Source: Ruminococcus sp. UBA3800 (GTDB taxonomy: Bacteria; Bacillota; Clostridia; Oscillospirales; Ruminococcaceae). From it: a stretch of 8,915 nucleotides of DNA. Made by a program: the position numbers and the translations under genes. Location of the stretch: assembly GCA_002368715.1 (NCBI GenBank), contig DFEO01000055.1, positions 1-8,915 of the forward strand, in the 5' to 3' direction. Below the pieces are notes generated by a model. The model saw only the letters and a list, made by a program, of their open reading frames with translations, was not told where the DNA came from and did not search any database. This document shows, piece by piece, positions 1 to 4,635 of the stretch; position 1 is the first letter of the stretch, and each line of letters begins with the position of its first letter.

Positions 1-130
1 TCACCCCTGCCGAGCGCCTCCGTATGCAGGGGTGTTTCGCCCTCTGCGGAGGGCGACCGAGGGGCGCCGCCCCTTGGATCCCTGCCAGCGCCCAGGTCGG
101 CGCTGGACCCGCCCTGGACACCCTGGCGAA
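1..130. repeat. GC-rich cluster of palindromes, REP/MITE-like intergenic DNA
   Basis: This non-coding stretch is a run of closely packed inverted repeats. CACCCCTGC (2-10) pairs with GCAGGGGTG (26-34). CGCCCTC (38-44) pairs with GAGGGCG (49-55) across a 4-nt loop. GGGGC (61-65) pairs with GCCCC (69-73). CCAGCGCC (85-92) pairs with GGCGCTGG (99-106) across a 6-nt loop. None is followed by a clear T-run on either strand, so simple terminators are unlikely. The composition differs sharply from the AT-rich intergenic DNA around 3900-4630. A REP- or MITE-like dispersed element is an inference that only a genome-wide search can test. No gene is visible here. Confidence 0.5.
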
Positions 131-169
131 CTTTTTCAGCTTTGTTGTTAAACAGACAAATCAACTATC

Positions 170-199
170 TTTCAAGGTTCACGCAGTGAGCAATTGAAA
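170..199. repeat. Imperfect inverted repeat at the edge of the palindrome cluster
   Basis: TTTCAA (170-175) pairs with TTGAAA (194-199), and inside it TCAC (179-182) pairs with GTGA (186-189) around a 3-nt loop, with an internal loop between the two stems. It follows an AT-richer stretch (130-169) in which I see nothing else. Its function is unknown; it may be the end of the GC-rich repeat element. Confidence 0.4.
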
Positions 200-281
200 A
201 GCCCCCACAAAGCCCACCCCCTCCCCTCCGGGGAGGGCAGGGGGATTTATTAGCATTGCACGTTCCCCGATGGGTGGGGGC
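197..281 (-). terminator. Probable intrinsic terminator of the ABC exporter operon (branched)
   Basis: Read leftward, the RNA would pair GCCCCCAC (281-274) with GTGGGGGC (208-201). This closes over an inner hairpin of CCCTCCCC/GGGGAGGG (plus-strand arms 219-226 and 230-237, loop TCC). The outer stem is followed at once by four U residues (200-197). It begins about 25 nt past the stop codon of the second ABC gene and is the only hairpin with a T-run in the right orientation there. The long loop and short U-tract make it weaker than a textbook terminator. Confidence 0.45.
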
Positions 282-305
282 ATTAGCCGTGCGGCGAGCA
301 CCTGC

Positions 306-2075
306 CTAGGCGCTTTGGGAGGTGTAGAGGGCGTAATAGGCTCCCTTCTTTTCCATTAGCTCATCGTGAGTGCCGCTCTCTGCTATGCCCTTCTCGTCAA
401 TGTACATTATCCTGTCACAGTTGCGGATAGTCGATAAGCGGTGCGCTATGATAAACGACGTCCGCCCCTTCAGAAGCTCCGCTATACCCTGCTGGAGCAG
501 TGCCTCGGTCTTAGCATCTATCGAGGACGTTGCTTCGTCCAGCACAAGTATCTTAGGGTCGCTGAGAAGAGTCCTTGCAAAGCTGATAAGCTGCTTCTCG
601 CCGCCCGAAAGCTTTGAACCCCTTTCGTTTACCTGTGTCTCGTAACCGTCCTCCATAAGCGTTATGAACTGGTCTGCACAAACAGTCTTTGCCGCCCTGA
701 CCACTTCGCTGTCCTTTGCGTCCAGCTTGCCGTAACGGATGTTGTCAAGGATGGTCCCGCTGAATATAAAGCTGTCCTGAAGCATTATCCCCATCTGCGA
801 ACGCAGGGACTTGAGCGTTACCTCGGATATGTCCTTGCCGTCAACGGTTATGCTGCCGTCTGTCAGGTTGTAAAAACGAGAGATAAGCGAAACGATCGTT
901 GACTTTCCTGCTCCTGTCGGTCCTACCAGCGCAACGCTCTCGCCGGCCTTTACATCAAAGCTGACGTGCTCGATAACGTTGTTGTCCTTCTCATATGCAA
1001 AGGTGACATCATTGAATGATACCTGACCCGTTATCTCGCCTATATCCTCAGCTCCCTCCTTGTCGGTAACAGTCACAGGCTCGTCAAGAGTCTCGAATAT
1101 CCTTTCGAGATAAGCAATGTTGTTTATAAAGTTGTTGAGTATGTTTGAAAGGCTCATTATCGGCTGCCAGAAACGAGAAGCATAGCCTGTCATAGCGGCC
1201 AGCGTTCCAAGGGATGCCGTTCCTGCCGGCAGGACCAAAAGCCCCACCGCAAACATTGCCGCCCTTACCAGAGTGGATATATTGTCGGTGGTCGGCCACA
1301 CAAGGTTTGAGAGCCTTACTGCCTTCATCCAGCTTTTACGGTAAGAGGTATTGAGCTTGTCATAGATGCCTGCGTTCTCCTCCTCACGGGTGAACACCTG
1401 AGTTATCCTTGCTCCCACGATGTTCTCTTGAAGATAAGCATTCATATTCGAGCTCTTGTTTGAAACGTCCTGCCATGCCTTGCGCTGGTGCTTTTTGATA
1501 GCGAACATCAGCGCCATAAAAAGCGGCAGACCCGACACAGCCACAAGGGTGAGTCTTACATCGACTATCAGCATGAAGATAAGGATGAACACCATATTAA
1601 GTATCTCCATGATGAAATTGATGATACCGTTCGAGAGCATATCCGAAACAGAGTTTACATAGTTTATAACTCTTATAAGTATCTTTCCGTGGGGTCTGTC
1701 GTCATAATAGGTAAACGGCAGCTTCTGCAGATGCTCAAAAAGGTCCTCTCTTATGTCAAAGATTATGTTCTGGCCGACAACGGTCATTATCCTTGATCTG
1801 ATATTGCCGAGCACAACGCTCAGGAGCGTGCAGCACAGCAAAAGCCCTGCAAGCCCCACAAGCTCACCTATCCTCCCCTTCGGGATAGTCACATCAAGTG
1901 CCCTCTGGGTTATCAGCGGCCCTATAAGGCCTGCTATGGCCGCAAGGATGCTTATGGCAAGAGAGAGCATCATCTTGCCTCTGTATTTTTTGATATACTT
2001 GAAGGAGCGCTTTAAGTGACCGAAGTCAAAGGGGGTCTCAAGCTGTTCGTCAACGTCATATTTGTTGCGTGCCAT
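306..2075 (-). CDS. ABC exporter half-transporter, catalytically complete subunit
   Basis: 589-residue fused permease/ATPase of the multidrug/lipid exporter type (ABCB-like), second gene of the pair. Membrane part: about six helices (roughly 34-56, 71-91, 148-168, 172-192, 268-288, 290-310). The ATPase domain starts near 350: Walker A GPTGAGKST 385-393 (K391), Q-loop Q433, signature LSGGE 489-493, Walker B ILVLDE 509-514 with catalytic E514, switch H545. All catalytic residues are present, whereas the partner lacks two; this is the known pattern of heterodimeric exporters such as TM287/288, BmrCD and LmrCD. The signature has E in place of Q, and in the heterodimer it would face the partner's degenerate site. 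The ATG overlaps the upstream TAA (TAATG), with GTGAGGG upstream as ribosome site, implying translational coupling. Substrate cannot be told from sequence; drugs, peptides or lipids are all possible. Confidence 0.95.
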   Translation of the reverse strand: MARNKYDVDEQLETPFDFGHLKRSFKYIKKYRGKMMLSLAISILAAIAGLIGPLITQRALDVTIPKGRIGELVGLAGLLLCCTLLSVVLGNIRSRIMTVVGQNIIFDIREDLFEHLQKLPFTYYDDRPHGKILIRVINYVNSVSDMLSNGIINFIMEILNMVFILIFMLIVDVRLTLVAVSGLPLFMALMFAIKKHQRKAWQDVSNKSSNMNAYLQENIVGARITQVFTREEENAGIYDKLNTSYRKSWMKAVRLSNLVWPTTDNISTLVRAAMFAVGLLVLPAGTASLGTLAAMTGYASRFWQPIMSLSNILNNFINNIAYLERIFETLDEPVTVTDKEGAEDIGEITGQVSFNDVTFAYEKDNNVIEHVSFDVKAGESVALVGPTGAGKSTIVSLISRFYNLTDGSITVDGKDISEVTLKSLRSQMGIMLQDSFIFSGTILDNIRYGKLDAKDSEVVRAAKTVCADQFITLMEDGYETQVNERGSKLSGGEKQLISFARTLLSDPKILVLDEATSSIDAKTEALLQQGIAELLKGRTSFIIAHRLSTIRNCDRIMYIDEKGIAESGTHDELMEKKGAYYALYTSQSA

Positions 2076-3856
2076 TATGCCCTCACCCCGCTTTCCTCAG
2101 CAGCACAGTTTATGCCGCTCTGCAGCTCATATATCTGTCTGTAATAGCCTTCTTTTCTGATAAGCTCCTCGTGGGTACCGATAGCAGAGATCCTGCCGTC
2201 CTCGAGGATTATTATCTTGTCAGCATTCTTCGAGGAGGATATCCTCTGTGCTATAACTATCTTTGTGCAGGGGAAATCCAGCTTTTTGTCAAGGCTCTGC
2301 TGGATAAAGCTCTCGGTCTCCATATCGACTGCCGATGTCGTATCGTCAAGAATAAGCACCGACGGTCTTACTGCCAGCGCACGGGCAAGAGAGATCCTCT
2401 GCTTCTGTCCGCCCGAAAGTCCGACTCCACGCTCGCCCACGATAGTTTCATACTTCATAGGCAGCTTTTCGATAAACTCGGAGGCTGCCGCCAGCTCGGC
2501 ACAGCGCTTTACATATTCCTCCTCCAGCTCGCTGTCGCCAAAGGCGATATTCGAGTCTATCGTGTCGGAATACAGCAAAACGTCCTGAGTGGCTATGCTT
2601 ATATTTTTTCTCAGTGTGTGCAGCTTGTGGCGCCTTACATCGGTGCCGTCCACAAGCACGCACCCCTCGGTGCATTCGTAAAACCTCGGTATAAGGTTTA
2701 TGAGCGAGGTCTTTCCGCTTCCCGTCGCACCCATTATAACAACGTGCTCGCCTGCGTTTATCTTGAAATTAAGGTCCTTGAGTATCGGCTTGCCCTTGAT
2801 AGAATAGGAAACGTTTTTAAACTCGATATCTCCCCTTAGCCTTTCCTCGTCATCCTTTGCATCACTGCGGTCGATTATCTTCGGAGCCTCATAGTAGATC
2901 TCGATTATTTTTCCTGCTGATGCCATAAAACGGAAAAAGTCGTTCACATAGTTGCCCATGTTTCTCATAGGGTTGCTGACAGCCCACAGCAGCCCCGAGA
3001 TAGCCACATACTGGCCCATGGTCAGGTGCTGTTTTATCATAAAGATGCCGCCCGCCAGCAGAAGGATCACGGCAAGCGAACCCGCGGCAAAGTCTATCAT
3101 AGGCTGATACTTCAGCCATACCTTTGCGGCCGTTATATTTGCCGACCTGTACTGCTCGTCCTTTTCACGGAACTTCTCTATCTCATAGTCCTCTCTTGCA
3201 AACGCCTTTACCACCCTGTTGCCCGAGATGTTTTCCTGGGCAGCGGTATTCAGTGAGGACGATGCCTCTCTCACCTTGCGGTAGGCAGGGCCCGCACGCT
3301 TCGAGAACTTTCTTGTGACAATAAAGATCGCAGGCGTCATCGCAAGGATGCACAGCGCCGTTCTTACATCTATCGAGAAAAAGTAGACCATTGATGCTGT
3401 GAACAGCGCAATGGACTCGACACAGCCCTTGATGACCCACGACACCATATGCCTTACCATATCAAGGTCGCCTGTCAGCCTTGTCATAAGGTCGCCCGTG
3501 CGGTAACGGTCATAAAAATCCATATCCTGATTCTCGATCTTGCGGAACAGGTGCGTCCTTACACGATAGATCATCCCCTGGGACGCAGTTTCATAATACA
3601 TATTGCAGGCATACTGGAGCACTGTTCTGAGCAGCGTGAAGCCGACCATTCCCGCCAGCAGCCACCACAGCAGGCTCTTCTCGTTTTTAAGGTTTTCCAA
3701 TGCGTTGTCATTGGATATAAAGGTATCGATTATCTTCGACTGAAAATAAGGCGATGTTATATACATAACATTGCAGGCTATCGACAGGATCAGCGCCGCT
3801 ATATAGGCCGTCCTGCTGCCTTTCATATTCTTCCACAGCCACCTTAGCTGAAACAC
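2075..3856 (-). CDS. ABC exporter half-transporter, degenerate-site subunit
   Basis: 593-residue permease/ATPase, first gene of the operon. I chose the GTG at 3856 because GGGGAGGGG lies 7 nt upstream and the protein then begins MFQLRWLWKNMKG, as usual for this family. The GTG at 3883 would add nine residues (602 aa) but has only a weak GAGAAG-like site. Six helices are visible (about 17-37, 62-82, 137-159, 163-181, 253-273, 278-296). ATPase motifs: Walker A GATGSGKTS 376-384 (K382), Q-loop Q424, signature LSGGQ 480-484, Walker B VLILDD 500-505. D505 stands where the catalytic Glu should be, and Q537 (IAQR) replaces the switch His. The codons are GAT (2344-2342) and CAG (2248-2246). Both substitutions are known hallmarks of the non-hydrolysing half of heterodimeric exporters, so this subunit should work only with the product of the next gene, which it overlaps by one base. 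Confidence 0.94.
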   Translation of the reverse strand: MFQLRWLWKNMKGSRTAYIAALILSIACNVMYITSPYFQSKIIDTFISNDNALENLKNEKSLLWWLLAGMVGFTLLRTVLQYACNMYYETASQGMIYRVRTHLFRKIENQDMDFYDRYRTGDLMTRLTGDLDMVRHMVSWVIKGCVESIALFTASMVYFFSIDVRTALCILAMTPAIFIVTRKFSKRAGPAYRKVREASSSLNTAAQENISGNRVVKAFAREDYEIEKFREKDEQYRSANITAAKVWLKYQPMIDFAAGSLAVILLLAGGIFMIKQHLTMGQYVAISGLLWAVSNPMRNMGNYVNDFFRFMASAGKIIEIYYEAPKIIDRSDAKDDEERLRGDIEFKNVSYSIKGKPILKDLNFKINAGEHVVIMGATGSGKTSLINLIPRFYECTEGCVLVDGTDVRRHKLHTLRKNISIATQDVLLYSDTIDSNIAFGDSELEEEYVKRCAELAAASEFIEKLPMKYETIVGERGVGLSGGQKQRISLARALAVRPSVLILDDTTSAVDMETESFIQQSLDKKLDFPCTKIVIAQRISSSKNADKIIILEDGRISAIGTHEELIRKEGYYRQIYELQSGINCAAEESGVRA

Positions 3857-3902
3857 TTCGCCACCCCTCCCCGGGTCATACACATTCTTTTCTTCTCGGG
3901 TA

Positions 3903-3931
3903 ATTATAGCACTGTTTTCCCCCGATTTAAA
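3903..3931 (-). promoter_or_regulatory. Leftward SigA-type promoter for the ABC operon
   Basis: Read on the minus strand, TTTAAA (3931-3926) is separated by 17 nt from a perfect TATAAT (3908-3903). Transcription would start near 3896, giving a leader of about 40 nt before the GTG at 3856. This also argues against the alternative GTG at 3883, which would have a leader of only about 13 nt. The -35 box is a 4/6 match, so moderate strength is inferred. Confidence 0.55.
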
Positions 3932-4108
3932 TAGAATATGCTATAATTTATTTAACACATCCTATAATCATAGGAGCGCCCGTGAGATGGCGAAAATACG
4001 GTAATACCGCCTGCATAAAAATTTAATTTTTCATACATACTGTGAACGTTTTCAACTTGGGCTTGATATTTTCTATAATCTTTGACAGGCAGGCTCCCGA
4101 TAGCTGAG
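3932..4108. other. Divergent intergenic spacer with no gene recognised
   Basis: AT-rich spacer between the ABC promoter and the duplicated leader. It holds extra TATAAT boxes (3942-3947, 3963-3968), a perfect 15-base palindrome (AAAAATT-T-AATTTTT, 4017-4031) and a small CGGT-AAT-ACCG hairpin near 3998-4008. A possible 14-codon reading frame runs from GTG 3982 to a TAA ending at 4026, with AGGAG 5 nt upstream of the GTG, but it has no convincing promoter and I do not call it a gene. I recognise no known riboswitch fold. Confidence 0.4.
4051..4079 (+). promoter_or_regulatory. Possible outermost rightward promoter
   Basis: TTCAAC (4051-4056), 17-nt spacer, perfect TATAAT (4074-4079). The -35 box is a poor match. 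The site lies outside the duplicated leader and is not in register with it, so it is not a third copy of the same promoter. It may be a chance match in AT-rich DNA. Confidence 0.25.
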
Positions 4109-4361
4109 TCTGAAAAAACAAAGCTGCATAGATGTGCTGCTTTCGCTGAAAGCTATCCGGAATTATTATTTTAGTAAAAGAATATCAACATCCTGTTAAA
4201 ACCTTGACTTTTAGTATGATTTATTCTATAATTTTTTCAGGCGAAATGTGAATTAGACTGTGTCATTAACAATTTATTGCATTTTTAAGAGTTTTTACCG
4301 TTTTATTCATATCTCGTTGCCTTATAAACGCAACCGGGACTTTCCCGTGATCTGTTAATGT
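4109..4361 (+). repeat. Tandem leader repeat, copy 1 (distal)
   Basis: First of two direct repeats of about 255 bp. From left to right it contains: TCTGAAAAAACA; a hairpin GCTTTC-GCT-GAAAGC (4139-4153); an imperfect operator-like palindrome (4185-4199); a SigA promoter (4204-4232); a roughly 125-nt conserved transcribed segment; and two adjacent small hairpins, GTTGC/GCAAC (4316-4320/4330-4334) and CGGGA-CTT-TCCCG (4335-4347). It ends at CTGTTAATGT, exactly where copy 2 meets the ribosome binding site, but here no Shine-Dalgarno site or gene follows. By eye, close to nine in ten positions match copy 2, with a net two-base length difference. Confidence 0.9.
4204..4232 (+). promoter_or_regulatory. 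SigA promoter P1 in leader copy 1
   Basis: TTGACT (4204-4209), 17-nt spacer, TATAAT (4227-4232): 5/6 and 6/6 to consensus at ideal spacing. Unlike P2, the bases before the -10 box are TTC, so there is no extended -10. Transcripts would run through the whole of copy 2 before reaching the surface-protein gene. Confidence 0.8.
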
Positions 4362-4442
4362 CCATCTGAAAAAACATAGCTGCATAGCTGTGCTGCTTTC
4401 GCTGAAAGCTATCCGGAATTATTATTTTAGCAAAAAAAATTA

Positions 4443-4457
4443 TTAACACCTTGTTAA
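4443..4457. promoter_or_regulatory. Operator-like palindrome just upstream of P2
   Basis: TTAACA-CCT-TGTTAA is a perfect 6-bp inverted repeat ending 4 nt before the -35 box of P2. The same element occurs at identical spacing before P1 (4185-4199), with one mismatched pair. A binding site for a transcription factor is plausible. No regulator gene lies in the window, and the AT-rich setting means chance cannot be excluded. Confidence 0.35.
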
Positions 4458-4461
4458 AGCC

Positions 4462-4490
4462 TTGACTTTTAGCGTGAATTATGTTATAAT
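4462..4490 (+). promoter_or_regulatory. SigA promoter P2, extended -10, main promoter of the surface-protein gene
   Basis: TTGACT (4462-4467), 17-nt spacer ending in TGT, TATAAT (4485-4490). The TG one base before the -10 box makes an extended -10 element, which P1 lacks. Transcription should begin near 4497, leaving a 5' untranslated leader of about 140 nt. Confidence 0.85.
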
Positions 4491-4635
4491 TATTTTCAGA
4501 CGAAATGTGAATTAGACTGTATCATTAGCAATTTCTTACATTTTTAAGAGTTTTTGCCATTTATTCATATCTCGTTACCTTTTAAACGCAACCGGGACTT
4601 TCCCGTGATCTGTTAATGTACAAAGGAGGAAGAAT

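Larger units (their letters stand above)
4365..4619 (+). repeat. Tandem leader repeat, copy 2 (gene-proximal)
   Basis: Second direct repeat with the same order of elements: hairpin GCTTTC-GCT-GAAAGC (4395-4409), palindrome (4443-4457), promoter (4462-4490), conserved untranslated segment, hairpin CGGGA-CTT-TCCCG (4593-4605). It ends at 4619, three bases before the AAGGAGG ribosome site. The last ~37 bases of the unit are identical in both copies. The neighbouring GTTGC/GCAAC stem of copy 1 is weakened here to GTTAC/GCAAC (4574-4578/4588-4592). This is the working leader of the surface-protein gene. Confidence 0.9.

Noticed and set aside
2246..2344. Pseudogene or inactivating mutation in the upstream ABC gene because of the missing Glu and His
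   Set aside because: The frame is intact, the other motifs are kept, and Asp/Gln at these positions are typical of the degenerate half of heterodimeric exporters.
2069..2839. Plus-strand open frame of 256 codons
   Set aside because: It lies wholly antisense to the ABC gene, has no family-like features, and arises from the codon bias of the real gene.
4109..4619. CRISPR array or insertion-sequence ends
   Set aside because: There are only two long adjacent copies, with no short regular repeats and spacers, no transposase and no terminal inverted repeats. The copies are promoter/leader modules.
4497..4635. Known riboswitch (such as cyclic-di-GMP, SAM or PII-linked types)
   Set aside because: I could not match the conserved core bases of any class I know; only small local hairpins are visible.
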